This document shows, in pieces, positions 51,356 to 62,730 of a DNA stretch of 64,000 nucleotides. Each line of letters begins with the position of its first letter. Position 1 is the first letter of the stretch. The DNA is taken from NCBI GenBank assembly GCA_003021045.1, contig PXRN01000030.1:1-64000 (forward strand), in the 5' to 3' direction. The DNA is from Halobacteriales archaeon QS_4_69_34 (GTDB lineage Archaea > Halobacteriota > Halobacteria > Halobacteriales > Halococcaceae). Under the pieces are notes generated by a model that was not told the DNA's origin, made no database searches, and was given only the letters and a program-made list of their open reading frames with translations. The position numbers and the translations under genes were made by a program.

Positions 51356-51737
51356 GCGCGGTATCTTGCCGTGAGTGCCCGTTCGGCCACACGCTCCGCA
51401 AGCGAGCACCGAGTGAGGTGGACACGGGGCGGCCGAAACCCACTGGCTACCGAATCGGCGCGGCACCGATTCCAGTAGCTGTCCTCGTTAGGTTTTCGGA
51501 GCCGACCGTCGGCGTCGGTGATGCCGTCGACCCGCTCGTTTCGGACTCCGTTCGGTATGGGCCCATAGGCCGATCGGGACCGAGAGCGGGTCTCCTCGCC
51601 GTCGAGCGGGCCCGGGCCGCGCGACCGTCGGCTCGCCGTGGTGGGTGCCTGGCGGTCACGCGGCCACATCTCCGCTTGCAGAACCACCGGACGGCAGCGT
51701 AGTAGCGCCGCTCTCGCGGTGAGCGTCGAGAGCCGCA
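51356..51737. other. intergenic region before tRNA-Asp, nothing coding recognised
   Basis: 382 nt downstream of the MBL gene and the tRNA. GTGAGTGCCCG and nearby words recall fragments of the dispersed repeat, but ordered blocks are absent. No convincing frame or RNA was seen. Confidence 0.4.
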
Positions 51738-51810
51738 CGCCCGAGGCGGGATTTGAACCCGCGTCATCACCGTGACAGGGTGATATGATGGGCCACTACA
51801 CCACCCGGGC
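51738..51810 (-). tRNA. tRNA-Asp (anticodon GTC)
   Basis: On the minus strand the 73 bases fold into a full cloverleaf: acceptor GCCCGGG/CTCGGGC with discriminator G, D arm TGTAGTGGCCCATCA, anticodon stem ATCACCCTGTCACGGTGAT with GTC, and T arm GCGGGTTCAAATCCCGC. No intron is present and CCA is not encoded. Confidence 0.96.
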
Positions 51811-51837
51811 AACGACGCGTGCTTGCCCGGTTCGACT

Positions 51838-51843
51838 CTTAAG
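51838..51843 (-). promoter_or_regulatory. TATA box of tRNA-Asp
   Basis: CTTAAG (symmetrical, so the same on both strands) lies 28-33 nt upstream of the tRNA 5' end at 51810 on the minus strand, the distance expected for an archaeal promoter. Confidence 0.6.
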
Positions 51844-51994
51844 GCTTTCCAACCGCGGCAGTCGAAGCGACCGCGCCCGTGACCCGAAGCCCCCGTGATC
51901 CGAAGCCACGTCCGCCCGCGTCGTCGCGTCCACCGAGAGCGGGCGGCCCCGCTCGGCGGGTTCGTCTCGGGAGCGCCGCGCCCGCCGGCGGAAT

Positions 51995-52008
51995 AGAAAG
52001 AGTTAATC
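51995..52008 (+). promoter_or_regulatory. probable promoter of the RNA polymerase operon
   Basis: AGAAAGAGTTAATC is the most AT-rich patch before rpoH. It is 63-76 nt upstream of ATG 52071, which predicts a leader of about 40 nt, longer than most here. Confidence 0.4.
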
Positions 52009-52070
52009 CGTCGTGGCCGATAGCGACAGTAGTATCTCGTGATAGCCACTTCTCCCCCGATCAGACAGCC

Positions 52071-52298
52071 ATGAATGACGGAGCCCAACACGAACTCGTG
52101 CCCGAGCACACCGTCGTCGACGACCCGGCGATCGAGGAGGTGCTCGCCGAATACGACATCGAGCGAACGGACCTGCCGAAGATCAAGCGACGCGACCCAG
52201 CCCTGCCGGACGACGCCGCGGTCGGCGACGTCGTCCGGATCGTCCGGGACTCCCGGACGACCGATCGGGCGGTCGTCCACCGGCTCGTGGTAGCATGA
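52071..52298 (+). CDS. rpoH: DNA-directed RNA polymerase subunit H (Rpo5)
   Basis: A 75-residue assembly-jaw subunit of archaeal RNA polymerase, related to the C-terminal half of eukaryotic Rpb5. [40 protein letters not shown] and [20 protein letters not shown] form the complete Rpb5C fold. First gene of the operon; its TGA overlaps the rpoB2 ATG (ATGA at 52295-52298), so translation is coupled. Confidence 0.95.
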   Translation: MNDGAQHELVPEHTVVDDPAIEEVLAEYDIERTDLPKIKRRDPALPDDAAVGDVVRIVRDSRTTDRAVVHRLVVA

Positions 52299-53854
52299 AC
52301 AGGGAGGCCAGACGCACGGTATCGCGGGAGTATTTCTCGCGCGAGCGGCTCGCCGAGCACCACTTCCGGTCGTTCAACGGCTTCCTCGGCCACGGCATGC
52401 AGCAGGTCGTCGACGAGAAGGAGACGATCGACACCGACATCGGCGACAAGGAGGGCGAGGAACCCGTCTACGTCGAGCTCGGCGACGTCCGCGTGGTGAC
52501 GCCGCGGGTGCGGGAGGCCGACGGGAGCGAGGAACGCCTCTACCCACAGGAGGCCCGCCTGCGGAACATCACGTACTCCGCGCCGGTGTTCATGGAGATG
52601 GCGGTCGTCGTCGGCGGCTACGAGCAAGAGGAGCGCATGGTCGACTCGACGGAGACGAAGATCGGTCGGCTCCCGATCATGGTCGGCTCCGACAAATGTA
52701 ATATCGCCGGGTTCACCGACGAGGAGCTGATCGAGCTCGGCGAGGATCCCGCCGACCCCGGCGGGTACTTCATCGTCAACGGCTCCGAGCGCGTGCTGAT
52801 GACGAGCGAGGACTTGGCGCCCAACAAGATCCTCGCCGAGTACGACGCGAAGTACGGCGACGAGATCCAGGTAGCCAAGACGTTCAGCCAGCGACGGGGC
52901 TACCGCGCGCTCGTGCTGTGTGAGCGCAACCGCGAGGGCCTCCTCGAGGTGAGCTTCCCGAGCGTCGGCGGGTCGATCGAGTTCGTCACCCTCGTGCGGG
53001 CGCTCGGGCTCGAATCCGACGAGGAGATCGTCCGCCGCGTTTCCGATGACCCCGAGATCGTGAAGTTCATGCTCGAAAACCTCGAGGCCGCGTCGGTCCA
53101 GACCGAGGCCGCGGCGATCGAGGAGCTCGGCGAACGGGTCGCCCAAGGGCAGGGAAAAGACTACCAGCTCAAGCGCGCCAACTACGTCATCGATCGGTAC
53201 CTCCTCCCCCACCTCCACGAGGAGGGCGTCGAGGAGGAGGACGTCCGGGTCAACAAGGCCTACTACCTCTGCCGGATGGCCGAGGCGTGCTTCGAACTCG
53301 CGCTCGGGCGGCGCGAGGCCGACGACAAGGACCACTACGCGAACAAGCGCCTGAAGGTGTCGGGCGACCTGATGACCGACCTCTTCCGGACCGCACTGAA
53401 CAAGCTCGCCCGGGACGTGAAGTACCAGCTCGAACGGGCGAACATGCGCAACCGGAACCTCACGGTCAACACGGTGGTCCGCTCGGACGTACTGACCGAG
53501 CGACTCGAACACCCGATCGCCACGGGGAACTGGGTGGGCGGCCGGTCGGGCGTCTCCCAGCTGGTCGACCGGACGGACTACATGGGTGTCCTCTCCCACC
53601 TCCGGCGGCTGCGCTCGCCCCTCTCCCGCTCTCAACCGCACTTCGAGGCGCGGGACCTCCACGCCACCCAGTGGGGGCGGATCTGCCCCTCCGAGACGCC
53701 GGAGGGCCCGAACTGCGGGCTGGTGAAGAACTTCGCACAGGCGATGGAGCTCTCACAGGGCGTCGCGGACGACCGGGAGCTAAAGCGGGAGCTCCAATCG
53801 ATGGGCGTCGAGGGTATCCCCGGCTTCGACGGGGCAGGAGCGACGGCCGACTGA
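52295..53854 (+). CDS. rpoB2: RNA polymerase subunit B'' (Rpo2N)
   Basis: A 519-residue N-terminal half of the second-largest subunit (protrusion, lobe and fork). [60 protein letters not shown] and [20 protein letters not shown] are standard fork-region motifs. The split of B into B'' and B' at this place is normal for haloarchaea and not a frameshift. The next large gene, rpoB1, starts 78 nt later, and the gap holds a 26-codon frame. Confidence 0.96.
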   Translation: MNREARRTVSREYFSRERLAEHHFRSFNGFLGHGMQQVVDEKETIDTDIGDKEGEEPVYVELGDVRVVTPRVREADGSEERLYPQEARLRNITYSAPVFMEMAVVVGGYEQEERMVDSTETKIGRLPIMVGSDKCNIAGFTDEELIELGEDPADPGGYFIVNGSERVLMTSEDLAPNKILAEYDAKYGDEIQVAKTFSQRRGYRALVLCERNREGLLEVSFPSVGGSIEFVTLVRALGLESDEEIVRRVSDDPEIVKFMLENLEAASVQTEAAAIEELGERVAQGQGKDYQLKRANYVIDRYLLPHLHEEGVEEEDVRVNKAYYLCRMAEACFELALGRREADDKDHYANKRLKVSGDLMTDLFRTALNKLARDVKYQLERANMRNRNLTVNTVVRSDVLTERLEHPIATGNWVGGRSGVSQLVDRTDYMGVLSHLRRLRSPLSRSQPHFEARDLHATQWGRICPSETPEGPNCGLVKNFAQAMELSQGVADDRELKRELQSMGVEGIPGFDGAGATAD

Positions 53855-53855
53855 T

Positions 53856-53936
53856 ATGAGCGACGGCCGATCGACGTATGGCACGCGAGGAATAGGGACA
53901 TCGACACGAGCCACACGCGGGAAGGACGCTACATGA
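53856..53936 (+). CDS. candidate 26-codon coupling ORF between rpoB2 and rpoB1
   Basis: ATG 53856 begins one base after the rpoB2 stop, and its TGA (53934-53936) overlaps the rpoB1 ATG (53933) as ATGA. The peptide is [20 protein letters not shown] plus RGKDAT, not similar to anything I know. Its value, if real, is probably to carry ribosomes from B'' to B'. It could also be chance. Confidence 0.35.
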   Translation: MSDGRSTYGTRGIGTSTRATRGKDAT

Positions 53937-55759
53937 GCCAAGCACGCGAATCGAAGGTCTACGTCAACGGGAGCCTCGTCGGAACGCACGCCGATCCCGA
54001 CGAGCTCGCCACCAACATCAGGGAGGCGCGCAGACACGGCGACGTGAGCGACGCGGTGAACGTCTCGGTGCGCCACCGCACGGACGAGGTGATCATCAAC
54101 GCCGACGCCGGCCGGGCGCGCCGGCCACTGCTGGTGGTCGAGGACGGCGAGCCCCTCCTCTCCGAGGAGGAGGTCGAAGCGCTCGAAGAGGGGACGCTCG
54201 ACTTCGAGACGCTCGTCGACCAGGGCGCGATCGAGTTCATCGACGCCGAGGAGGAAGAAGACGTCCTCGTCGCGGTCGACGAGGGCGATCTCTCTCCCGA
54301 GCATACCCACATGGAGATCGACCCCCAGCTCATCTTCGGGATCGGCGCGGGGATGATCCCCTACCCCGAGCACAACGCCAGCCCCCGGATCACGATGGGC
54401 GCGGGGATGATCAAGCAGTCGCTTGGCTTGCCCGCGGCCAACTACCGCGTCCGGCCGGACACGCGCCAGCACCTGCTACACTACCCCCAGCTGTCGATGG
54501 TCAAGACCCAGACCACCGAGCAGATCGGCTACGACGATCGCCCGGCGGCCCAGAATTTTGTCGTAGCTGTCATGTCCTACGAGGGGTTCAACATCGAGGA
54601 CGCGCTCGTGTTGAACGAGGGATCGGTGGATCGGGCGCTGGCGCGCTCGCATTTCTTCCGGACCTACGAGGGCGAGGAGCGCCGCTATCCCGGCGGCCAG
54701 GAGGATCGCTTCGAGATCCCCGCCGACGACGTGCGCGGGGCCCGGGGCGAGGAGGCCTACACCCACCTCGACGAGGACGGGCTGGTGAACCCCGAGACCC
54801 CCGTCGGGGAGAACGACGTCCTGCTGGGCAAGACCAGTCCCCCGCGCTTTCTGGAGGAGCCCGACGACATGGGCGGGCTCAGTCCGCAAAAGCGCCGCGA
54901 GACGAGCGTGACGATGCGAAGCGGCGAGTCGGGCATCGTGGACACGGTGACGCTGATGCAAGGCGAGGACGGCTCGAAGCTCTCCAAGGTGTCGGTGCGC
55001 GACCAGCGCGTACCCGAACTCGGTGACAAGTTCGCCAGCCGGCACGGCCAGAAGGGCGTCGTCGGCCACATCGCCCCCCAAGAGGACATGCCCTTCACCG
55101 AGGAGGGTGTGGTTCCGGACCTGATCATCAATCCCCACGCGCTGCCCTCACGGATGACCGTCGGCCACGTACTGGAGATGCTGGGCGGGAAGGTCGGCTC
55201 GCTGGAGGGCCGTCGGGTCGACGGCACCGCCTTCACCGGCGAGGACGAAGACGAACTCCGCGAGGCACTGGAGGAGAAGGGTTTCGACTCCTCGGGCAAA
55301 GAGAGGATGTACTCGGGCGTCACGGGCGAGAAGATCGACGCCGAGGTCTTCGTCGGCACCATCTTCTATCAGAAGCTCTATCACATGGTGTCGAACAAGA
55401 TCCACGCCCGCTCGCGGGGCCCGGTGCAGGTGCTGACGCGCCAACCGACCGAGGGCCGCGCCCGCGAGGGCGGCCTCCGGGTGGGCGAGATGGAGCGGGA
55501 CGTTCTCATCGGCCACGGCGCGGCGATGGCGCTCAAAGAACGGCTACTCGACGAGTCCGACCGGGAGTTCGTTTACATCTGTGGCAAGTGCGGGATGACG
55601 GCGGTCGAGAACCGCGAGCAGCGCCGGGTTTACTGCCCGAACTGCGGCGAGGAGACGGACGTCCACGAGATCGAGATGAGCTACGCCTTCAAACTCCTGC
55701 TCGACGAGATGAAGGCGCTGGGAATCGCCCCGCGGCTGGATCTGATCGATGCGGTCTGA
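53933..55759 (+). CDS. rpoB1: RNA polymerase subunit B' (Rpo2C)
   Basis: A 608-residue C-terminal half of the second-largest subunit. [20 protein letters not shown] and then [40 protein letters not shown] and [20 protein letters not shown] belong to the hybrid-binding and wall regions near the active site. The anchor region holds a zinc site (CGKCGMTA...YCPNCGEE). Start at 53933 overlaps the stop of the small ORF before it. Confidence 0.96.
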   Translation: MSQARESKVYVNGSLVGTHADPDELATNIREARRHGDVSDAVNVSVRHRTDEVIINADAGRARRPLLVVEDGEPLLSEEEVEALEEGTLDFETLVDQGAIEFIDAEEEEDVLVAVDEGDLSPEHTHMEIDPQLIFGIGAGMIPYPEHNASPRITMGAGMIKQSLGLPAANYRVRPDTRQHLLHYPQLSMVKTQTTEQIGYDDRPAAQNFVVAVMSYEGFNIEDALVLNEGSVDRALARSHFFRTYEGEERRYPGGQEDRFEIPADDVRGARGEEAYTHLDEDGLVNPETPVGENDVLLGKTSPPRFLEEPDDMGGLSPQKRRETSVTMRSGESGIVDTVTLMQGEDGSKLSKVSVRDQRVPELGDKFASRHGQKGVVGHIAPQEDMPFTEEGVVPDLIINPHALPSRMTVGHVLEMLGGKVGSLEGRRVDGTAFTGEDEDELREALEEKGFDSSGKERMYSGVTGEKIDAEVFVGTIFYQKLYHMVSNKIHARSRGPVQVLTRQPTEGRAREGGLRVGEMERDVLIGHGAAMALKERLLDESDREFVYICGKCGMTAVENREQRRVYCPNCGEETDVHEIEMSYAFKLLLDEMKALGIAPRLDLIDAV

Positions 55760-55849
55760 GGCGCTCCCGTCACGGCGATCGGACACGGGCGTCGCCCCCG
55801 GCAGCCACGGTCGCCCCGTCCGCATCGAACACGACGCAACCACCGACAC

Positions 55850-58800
55850 ATGAGCACGAACGCGACGCCAAAGGAGATCGGGACGATCAGCTTCGGGCTG
55901 ATGAACCCCGAGGAGTACCGCGAGATGAGCGCGACGAAGGTCATCACGGCCGATACCTACGACGACGACGGCTACCCGATCGACATGGGGCTGATGGACC
56001 CCCGGCTGGGCGTGATCGACCCCGGATTGGAGTGTCGGACCTGCGGGCAGCACTCGGGCTCCTGTAATGGCCACTTCGGCCACATCGAGCTCGCCGCGCC
56101 CGTGATCCACGTCGGGTTCACGAAGCTGATCCGGCGGCTGCTCCGCGGGACCTGCCGGGAGTGCTCGCGGCTCTGTCTCACCGACGAGGAGCGAAGCGAG
56201 TTCCACGAGCGGCTCACCCGGACCCGCGAGCTGGGCGACGACGTCGGCGACGTGATGAAGGCGGCGATCAGGCAGGCGCGAAAGCACGACCGCTGTCCGG
56301 CCTGTGGCGCGGGCCAGTACGACGTCACCCACGAGAAGCCGACCACCTACTACGAAGTGCAGGACGTTCTCGCCGCCGACTACGCTGAGCGCATCGCGGC
56401 GGCGATGCAGCCCGACGGCGAGGACGACGCCGGGACGAGTCCCCAGGAGCTCGCCGCGGAGACCGACATCGAGCTCTCGCGGATCAACGAGATCCTGGGC
56501 GGGGAGTTCCGTCCCCGGGAGGGCGGCCGGACGGCGATCGAGCGCGCGCTCGACGTCGACCTCACCGAGGAGGACATGAACAAGCTGATGCCGAGCGACA
56601 TCCGGGACTGGTTCGAGGACATCCCCGAGGCGGACATGCGGGTGCTCGGCATCGATCCCGAGCGCTCCCGGCCCGAGTGGATGATCCTGACCGTGCTTCC
56701 CGTGCCGCCGGTCACCGCCCGCCCCTCGATCACCCTCGACAACGGTCAGCGCTCCGAGGACGACCTCACTCACAAGCTGGTCGACATTATCCGGATCAAC
56801 CAGCGGTTCATGGAAAACCGTGAGGCAGGTGCGCCACAGCTCATCATCGAGGACCTCTGGGAGCTGCTCCAGTATCACGTGACGACGTTCATGGACAACG
56901 AGATCTCCGGGACGCCGCCCGCCCGTCACCGATCCGGGCGGCCCCTGAAGACCCTCTCCCAGCGTCTGAAGGGCAAGGAGGGTCGCTTCCGTGGCTCGCT
57001 GTCGGGCAAGCGCGTGAACTTCTCCGCGCGGACCGTCATCAGCCCCGATCCGACCCTGAGCCTGAACGAGGTCGGGGTCCCCGAGCGGGTGGCGACGGAG
57101 ATGACCCAGACGATGAACGTCAACGAGCGCAACTTGGAGGAGGCGCGCCGGTACGTCGCCAACGGGCCGGAGGGCCACCCGGGCGCGAACTACGTTCGGC
57201 GGCCCGACGGCAAGCGCCTGAAGGTCACCGAGAAGAACTGCGAGGCGCTCGCGGGCCGGGAGGACGCCGAAACCACGCAGGTCGTCGAGCCGGGCTGGGA
57301 GGTCTCCCGGCATCTGGTCGACGGCGACATCGTGATCTTCAACCGCCAGCCCTCGCTGCACCGAATGAGTATCATGGCCCACGAAGTGGTCGTGATGCCG
57401 TACAAGACGTTCCGGCTCAACACCACGGTGTGTACACCTTACAACGCCGACTTCGACGGCGACGAGATGAACATGCACGCCCTCCAGAACGAGGAGGCCC
57501 GGGCGGAGGCGCGCGTACTCATGCGGGTTCAGGAGCACATCCTGAGCCCGCGCTTCGGCGAGAACATCATCGGTCCCCTGCAGGACCACATCACCGGAAC
57601 CTACCTCCTCACCCACGCCGATCCCGAGACGGGCGAGCCCCCGCGCTTCAACGAGACGCAGGCGCTCGACCTGCTGCGGGCGACGCGGGTCGACGAGCTC
57701 CCCGAGCCCGACGGGATCGCGGAGGACGCCCCGGTGACCCAACAGGGCGACGGCGCGGCCGTCGAAGGGGGTGCGTACTGGAGCGGCCGAACGCTCTTCT
57801 CGGAACTCCTCCCCGACGGGCTGGACCTCAGGTTCAGGAGCGCGGCCGGCGAGGAAGTCGTCATCGAGGACGGCCGGCTCCTCGCGGGCACCGTCGACGA
57901 CGACGGCGTGGGCGCGTTCGGCGGCGAACTCGTCGACACGATCACCAAGGAGTACGGCGAAACGCGCGCACGGATGTTCGTCAACGAGGTCGCCGCGCTG
58001 GCGATGCGCTCGATCATGCACTTCGGGTTCTCGCTGGGCATCGACGACGAGTCGATCCCGCGCGAGGCCGAGGAGCGCATCGACGAGGCGATCGCCGCCA
58101 CCGACGAGCAGGTCGAGGAGCTGATCGCGGCCTACGAGGCGGGCGACCTCGAATCGCTCCCGGGTCGCACCGTCGACGAGACCTTAGAGATGAAGATCAT
58201 GCAGAAGCTCGGCCAAGCGCGGGACTCGGCGGGCGACATCGCCGAGAAGCACTTCGCTACGGACAACCCGGCGGTGATCATGGCCGAGTCGGGTGCGCGG
58301 GGATCGATGCTCAACCTCACCCAGATGGCCGCCTGCGTCGGCCAGCAGGCGGTGCGGGGCGAGCGCATCAATCGCGGCTACGAGGACCGCACCCTGAGTC
58401 ACTACGCGCCCCACGACCTCTCCGCGGAGGCCCACGGGTTCGTCGAGCACTCCTATCGGAGCGGGCTCACCCCCCGGGAGTTCTTCTTCCACGCGATGGG
58501 CGGCCGCGAGGGGCTGGTCGACACCGCGGTCCGGACCTCGAAGTCGGGCTACCTCCAGCGCCGGCTGATCAACGCGCTCTCGGAGCTGGAGACGCAGTAC
58601 GACGGCACCGTGCGGGACACGAGCGACAACATCATCCAGTTCGAGTTCGGCGAGGACGGCACGAGCCCCTCGAAGGTCGCCTCCAACGCCGACACCGACG
58701 TCGACGTCGAGGCGATCGCCGACCGCGTGATGGCGGCGGAGTTCGACGGCGAGGAGCGGGCGGCCTTCCTGTCGAGCGAGCGTCCGACGAACCTCTCGGA

Positions 58801-58873
58801 GTACGCCGACGACCGGATCGAGCCCGACGCCGAACCGACGACCGAGGCGGCCCCACCCACGACCGATGACTGA
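55850..58873 (+). CDS. rpoA1: RNA polymerase subunit A' (Rpo1N)
   Basis: A 1007-residue N-terminal part of the largest subunit (clamp, active centre, bridge helix region). The catalytic [12 protein letters not shown] supplies D534, D536 and D538, which hold Mg. The clamp zinc motifs [18 protein letters not shown] and CRECSRLC...CPACG are intact, as is [20 protein letters not shown]. The end ([20 protein letters not shown]) is an acidic tail. It overlaps rpoA2 by eight bases. Confidence 0.96.
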   Translation: MSTNATPKEIGTISFGLMNPEEYREMSATKVITADTYDDDGYPIDMGLMDPRLGVIDPGLECRTCGQHSGSCNGHFGHIELAAPVIHVGFTKLIRRLLRGTCRECSRLCLTDEERSEFHERLTRTRELGDDVGDVMKAAIRQARKHDRCPACGAGQYDVTHEKPTTYYEVQDVLAADYAERIAAAMQPDGEDDAGTSPQELAAETDIELSRINEILGGEFRPREGGRTAIERALDVDLTEEDMNKLMPSDIRDWFEDIPEADMRVLGIDPERSRPEWMILTVLPVPPVTARPSITLDNGQRSEDDLTHKLVDIIRINQRFMENREAGAPQLIIEDLWELLQYHVTTFMDNEISGTPPARHRSGRPLKTLSQRLKGKEGRFRGSLSGKRVNFSARTVISPDPTLSLNEVGVPERVATEMTQTMNVNERNLEEARRYVANGPEGHPGANYVRRPDGKRLKVTEKNCEALAGREDAETTQVVEPGWEVSRHLVDGDIVIFNRQPSLHRMSIMAHEVVVMPYKTFRLNTTVCTPYNADFDGDEMNMHALQNEEARAEARVLMRVQEHILSPRFGENIIGPLQDHITGTYLLTHADPETGEPPRFNETQALDLLRATRVDELPEPDGIAEDAPVTQQGDGAAVEGGAYWSGRTLFSELLPDGLDLRFRSAAGEEVVIEDGRLLAGTVDDDGVGAFGGELVDTITKEYGETRARMFVNEVAALAMRSIMHFGFSLGIDDESIPREAEERIDEAIAATDEQVEELIAAYEAGDLESLPGRTVDETLEMKIMQKLGQARDSAGDIAEKHFATDNPAVIMAESGARGSMLNLTQMAACVGQQAVRGERINRGYEDRTLSHYAPHDLSAEAHGFVEHSYRSGLTPREFFFHAMGGREGLVDTAVRTSKSGYLQRRLINALSELETQYDGTVRDTSDNIIQFEFGEDGTSPSKVASNADTDVDVEAIADRVMAAEFDGEERAAFLSSERPTNLSEYADDRIEPDAEPTTEAAPPTTDD

Positions 58874-61781
58874 GATAACCGACGCGATCGAGACCGCCGT
58901 CGAGAACCGCGAGCTCCCCCGACGACTCAAGGATCGGATATACGGAACGATCGAGGCGCGCGACGTGGACGCCGAGCAGGCCGGGGCGATCGCCGCGGCC
59001 GTCGAGGAGCGCTACGCCGAGACGCGGATCGACCCGCTCGATCCCGTGGGGACGGTCAGCGCCCAGAGCATCGGCGAGCCCGGCACCCAGATGAGCGTGC
59101 CAGCCGACGAGCGGGTACTCGTCCGGCGGGACGGCGAGACCCGTCTTGAAGCGATCGGGGCGCTGGTCGACCGCGTCGTGGACGCCGGCGAGACGCGGAC
59201 CGTCGGGGACAGCGAAGTCGCGCTCGCACCCGCGGGGCTCGAAGCGCTGAGCCTCGGGGCCGACGAGCAGGTCGCGTGGCGGTCGGTCGAGGAGGTGAGC
59301 CGGCACGCGGCACCAGAGGAGCTGCTCCGGATCGAGCTCGAATCCGGCCGGACAATCCGCGCGACCAAGTCCCACTCGTTCGTCACCCGCCAGGACAACG
59401 CGGTCGTGCCCGTCACGGGGGAGGATCTCGCGGTCGACGACTGGCTGCCCGTGGTCGGCGCGTTCGACGTCGACGACGGCACGGAGACGGTCGACATCCG
59501 GCCGTACTTCTCCACTAATGAGTACTGGCACACCTCCGCGCTCACCGATGGCGGCGTTGCAGCGCCGAGGAGTGCGGACGAGGCCGGTACGGAGCTGCCT
59601 GCCGGCGACGATCAGGTCCGGAACAAGTGTGCGGCGCTCGACGCCGGCGAGATCGATGCGAACACGATTTATCCAGTCGGAGGAACCGTCGGCCTCCCCG
59701 AGCTGTTCCCGCTCGACGAGGGGACCGGCTTCTTCCTCGGTGCGTGGCTCGCCGAGGGGAACGCCACGGAGCACTACGTCTCGGTGTCGAACGTCGATCC
59801 GGCGTTTCAGTGTCGTGTTCGGGCGTTCGCCGATCGCTTCGATCTCTCGATCAACGAGTACGCGAACGAGAGCGGCTTCGCCGACGGCTACGACGTCCGC
59901 GTGAACGGCACGGTGCTGGCTGACCTCCTCCGGGCAACCTGCATGGCCGACGGCGAGAAGGTCGTTCCCGAGTTCGCCTTCGGTGCGAACGACGCGTTCG
60001 TCGTCGGGCTGCTCTCGGGGTACTTCGGCGGCGACGGCAACGTCGCCGAGCGCGCGGTCCGGTCGAGTTCGACGTCCGAGCGGCTCACCGAGGGGGTCGC
60101 GCTGTTGCTCGCACGCGTCGGTGTCTACGCGACGCTCGGCGAGCAGGACGACTCGCACACGCTCCGGGTTCCGGCGAAGTTCGTCCCGCGCTTCGCCGAG
60201 CGGGTCGGGATGGTCGGCGATCGCGGCGCACAGCTGGTTGAGCTGGCGGCGGACGTCGACCCAGACGGCCCCGACGCGACCGACCAGATCCCGAACTTCG
60301 GCGACGCGCTCGAAACCGCCGCACGTGCCGCCGGCATCCCCCAACGACAGATCAACAGCGCGGCGAAGCGCCAGCGGATCGGTCGCAACCGACTCTCGCG
60401 GCTGGTCGAGCAGGTCGAGCGCGAAACCGCCGTGCGCCCAGATACGCTCGACGTGCTGGAGCAGGCAGTCGACGGCGACGCTGTCTGGGAGCGGATCGAG
60501 TCGGTCGAAACCGTCGAACCCGAGGGCGAGCGCGTCTACGACCTCTCGGTCGCGGGGTTGGAGACGTTCACCACGGGATCGGGCGTCGTGACGCACAACA
60601 CGATGAACACCTTCCATTACGCCGGGGTCGCGGAGATCGACGTCACGCAGGGGCTGCCGCGGCTGATCGAGCTGGTCGACGCGCGCAAGGAGCCGGACAC
60701 GCCGATGATGACGGTCCACCTCGAAGGGGAGTACGCCACCGAGCGCGAGCGCGCCCACGAGGTGGTCTGGAAGATCGAGGCCACCCGAATTCTGGCGCTC
60801 GGGGACGTCTCGACGAACGTCGCGGACATGCGCGTCCAGGTCAGCCTCAACGAGGACACCTTACGCGAGCGCTGGCCGAAGGTCGAGACCGACGAGGGCG
60901 AGCTCGAAAGCGACGCGGTCCAGCTCGAACGGGCGATCACGGCAGTCGCCGAGACCACCGAGGACGCCCTCGGCGTCGAGGTGACGCGCTCGGACACGGT
61001 CCTTGAGTTCGGCCCCGAGCAGCCGAGCTACCGCGAGCTCCTCCAGCTGGTCGAGGAGCTCCGCGAGATCGTCTACAAGGGCATCGAGGAGGTCTCCCGG
61101 GTCGTCATCCGCAAGGAGGAGGTCGAGGACGCCGGGGCCGGCGAGGACGGAGCAGGCGAAGCGGGCGACGGCGAGCCGCGCGAGGAGTTCGTCCTCTACA
61201 CCGAGGGGTCGGCCTTCGGCGACGCGCTCGCCATCGAGGGCGTCGACGCCAGCCGGACGACCTGCAACAACATCCACGAGATCCACCGCGAGCTCGGCGT
61301 CGAGGCCGCTCGCGAGACCATCATCGACGAGACGATGAACACGCTCGAAGAGCAGGGCCTCGACGACGTGAACATCCGCCACCTCATGCTGGTCGCGGAC
61401 ATCATGACCGCGGAGGGCACCATCGAGTCGATCGGCCGCCACGGCATCTCTGGATCGAAGGACTCGGTGCTCGCGCGGGCCGCCTTCGAGGTCACGGTCA
61501 ATCACCTGCTCGACGCGGCGATCCACGGCGAGGTCGACGATCTCAACGGCGTCGCCGAGAACGTGATCGTCGGCAAGCCGATCAAGCTCGGCACCGGCGA
61601 CGTGAACCTCCGGATGAGCGGTGCGACCGGGACGACCGGCGGGCCGGCGACCGACGGCGGCACGCCCCGCGAGTCCGCGGTCGGCAGCGCCGCCGGCGGT
61701 GGTGACGGTGGCGCTGCCGACCCGGATACCGGCACCGACGGCGATGGCGACGCGACCGCCGACGGCGCGCCCATCGGGTAG
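58866..61781 (+). CDS. rpoA2: RNA polymerase subunit A'' (Rpo1C) with an intein
   Basis: A 971-codon gene encoding the C-terminal part of the largest subunit, interrupted by a 502-residue intein (residues 77-578). The exteins join as SIGEPGTQM / [15 protein letters not shown], the trigger loop that closes on the incoming NTP; the Met and His just after the junction correspond to catalytic trigger-loop residues. After splicing the subunit has 469 residues: jaw and cleft parts ([40 protein letters not shown]) plus a Gly/Asp/Thr-rich tail of about 50. The stop TAG is directly followed by the nusA ATG. Confidence 0.95.
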   Translation: MTEITDAIETAVENRELPRRLKDRIYGTIEARDVDAEQAGAIAAAVEERYAETRIDPLDPVGTVSAQSIGEPGTQMSVPADERVLVRRDGETRLEAIGALVDRVVDAGETRTVGDSEVALAPAGLEALSLGADEQVAWRSVEEVSRHAAPEELLRIELESGRTIRATKSHSFVTRQDNAVVPVTGEDLAVDDWLPVVGAFDVDDGTETVDIRPYFSTNEYWHTSALTDGGVAAPRSADEAGTELPAGDDQVRNKCAALDAGEIDANTIYPVGGTVGLPELFPLDEGTGFFLGAWLAEGNATEHYVSVSNVDPAFQCRVRAFADRFDLSINEYANESGFADGYDVRVNGTVLADLLRATCMADGEKVVPEFAFGANDAFVVGLLSGYFGGDGNVAERAVRSSSTSERLTEGVALLLARVGVYATLGEQDDSHTLRVPAKFVPRFAERVGMVGDRGAQLVELAADVDPDGPDATDQIPNFGDALETAARAAGIPQRQINSAAKRQRIGRNRLSRLVEQVERETAVRPDTLDVLEQAVDGDAVWERIESVETVEPEGERVYDLSVAGLETFTTGSGVVTHNTMNTFHYAGVAEIDVTQGLPRLIELVDARKEPDTPMMTVHLEGEYATERERAHEVVWKIEATRILALGDVSTNVADMRVQVSLNEDTLRERWPKVETDEGELESDAVQLERAITAVAETTEDALGVEVTRSDTVLEFGPEQPSYRELLQLVEELREIVYKGIEEVSRVVIRKEEVEDAGAGEDGAGEAGDGEPREEFVLYTEGSAFGDALAIEGVDASRTTCNNIHEIHRELGVEAARETIIDETMNTLEEQGLDDVNIRHLMLVADIMTAEGTIESIGRHGISGSKDSVLARAAFEVTVNHLLDAAIHGEVDDLNGVAENVIVGKPIKLGTGDVNLRMSGATGTTGGPATDGGTPRESAVGSAAGGGDGGAADPDTGTDGDGDATADGAPIG
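59094..60599 (+). mobile_element. intein with LAGLIDADG homing endonuclease in rpoA2
   Basis: Starts with Ser 77 ([15 protein letters not shown], block A), has TKSH in block B (T167, H170), two dodecapeptide motifs [12 protein letters not shown] (Glu 297) and [12 protein letters not shown] (Asp 390), and block [18 protein letters not shown]. It ends VVTHN (Asn 578) before Thr 579, so first residue Ser, penultimate His, last Asn and +1 Thr are all present: splicing-competent by sequence. Both endonuclease acidic residues remain, and a helix-turn-helix-like segment ([20 protein letters not shown]) may contact DNA. The allele site is one known for archaeal A'' inteins, as far as I recall. Confidence 0.95.
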
Positions 61782-62207
61782 ATGCGTCTCACGCTCTCGG
61801 ACGCGGCCCGCCGGCACATCGCGCTGTTCGAGGATATCACCGGTGCGACAGCACGCGACTGCCTGCTCGACGAGGGGGCCGAGCGGGTCGTCTTTCTGGT
61901 CGCGGCGGGCGAGATGCGGCAGGCGGTCGGGCCCGACGGGCACGCCGTGAAGAAACTCGAAGACCGGCTCGACGCGGAGGTCGCGCTCGTCGAGGACGCC
62001 GACGTTCCGGAGGCGTTCGTCGCCAACGCGCTCGCACCGGCCATCGTCCGGAACGTGACGATCAGCGAGGACGACTCGCGGGTCGCCTACGCGGAGGTCC
62101 CCGCAGAGGACAAGGGCGTGGCGATCGGGGCCGACGGACGGACGATCGAGACGGCCCGAACGCTGGCGAAGCGCCACTTCGACCTCGACGACATCGAGCT
62201 GGCCTGA
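61782..62207 (+). CDS. nusA: NusA-like transcription factor
   Basis: A 141-residue archaeal NusA, consisting of two KH RNA-binding domains only. VVFLVAAGEMRQAVGPDGHA and AEDKGVAIGADGRTIETART carry the two GxxG loops (GPDG, GADG). It acts with RNA polymerase in elongation or termination. The gene follows rpoA2 with no gap. In most haloarchaea rps12 and rps7 come next; here they do not. Confidence 0.94.
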   Translation: MRLTLSDAARRHIALFEDITGATARDCLLDEGAERVVFLVAAGEMRQAVGPDGHAVKKLEDRLDAEVALVEDADVPEAFVANALAPAIVRNVTISEDDSRVAYAEVPAEDKGVAIGADGRTIETARTLAKRHFDLDDIELA

Positions 62208-62730
62208 CGTTTTCTGCCGGCGAGCCACCGCCCCGCTCGGGCCGATTCTCGTGCTCTAAGAAATCGGCCGAGCCGCAGCGCGGACCGCGGGTGTCGAGCG
62301 AAGCAACGCGACGCGAACCACGAACGTCGATACACGAGCGACCACCCCCGCGGACAGCGACCGCTGCCCTGCGTTGCCCACGCGGCTCCCCACCCGATTC
62401 GCGCATTCGGCTCTCCGCTACCGTACCGCGACCGCCCCGCCAGCCCACCGCTCGCGGGTCGCTGCCCCGCTTGCAGCGAGGTGCTCACCCGTCGTCCCTC
62501 ACTTCGTCTCATTCACCGTCACCTCGCCCCGTTTGTCCCTCGTGCGAGCGGGCGTCCACGACGCGCCCGCCGTGTGCCGACCGGCTTCTCCGTGCTGTGC
62601 AGCATCACCGCCATTGTCCCCGTTTTCCGTCGTTACTTCCGGGTCGTCCTCCGCGCCACGCTCCGTGCCGCGTCGCTCGGACGCGTCGGCGGGAGGATGG
62701 AACTAAGTTGGGCCGGCAAGAATTGCGCGT
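62208..62730. other. 523-nt intergenic region after nusA
   Basis: Holds copy C of the dispersed repeat and the promoter of the cyclodeaminase gene (AACTAAG about 25 nt before ATG 62731). No gene is supportable. The usual ribosomal protein genes of the str operon are absent. Confidence 0.5.
62299..62481 (+). repeat. dispersed intergenic element, copy C
   Basis: Matches copy A best in the middle: CACCCGATTCGCGC, GGCTCTCCGCTACCG and CGACCGCCCCGCC, in the same order and spacing. Its first block is GAACGTCGATACACGAGCGA. The end block seen in A and B is not clear here. Confidence 0.5.

Noticed and set aside
53854-53933. Break between the two B subunit genes as a frameshift
   Set aside because: The B''/B' split at this position is the normal arrangement in haloarchaea, and both halves have proper starts and stops. 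The same holds for A'/A''.
60600-61781. Frameshift or fusion to explain the long A'' gene
   Set aside because: Extra length is accounted for by the intein with intact splice junctions.
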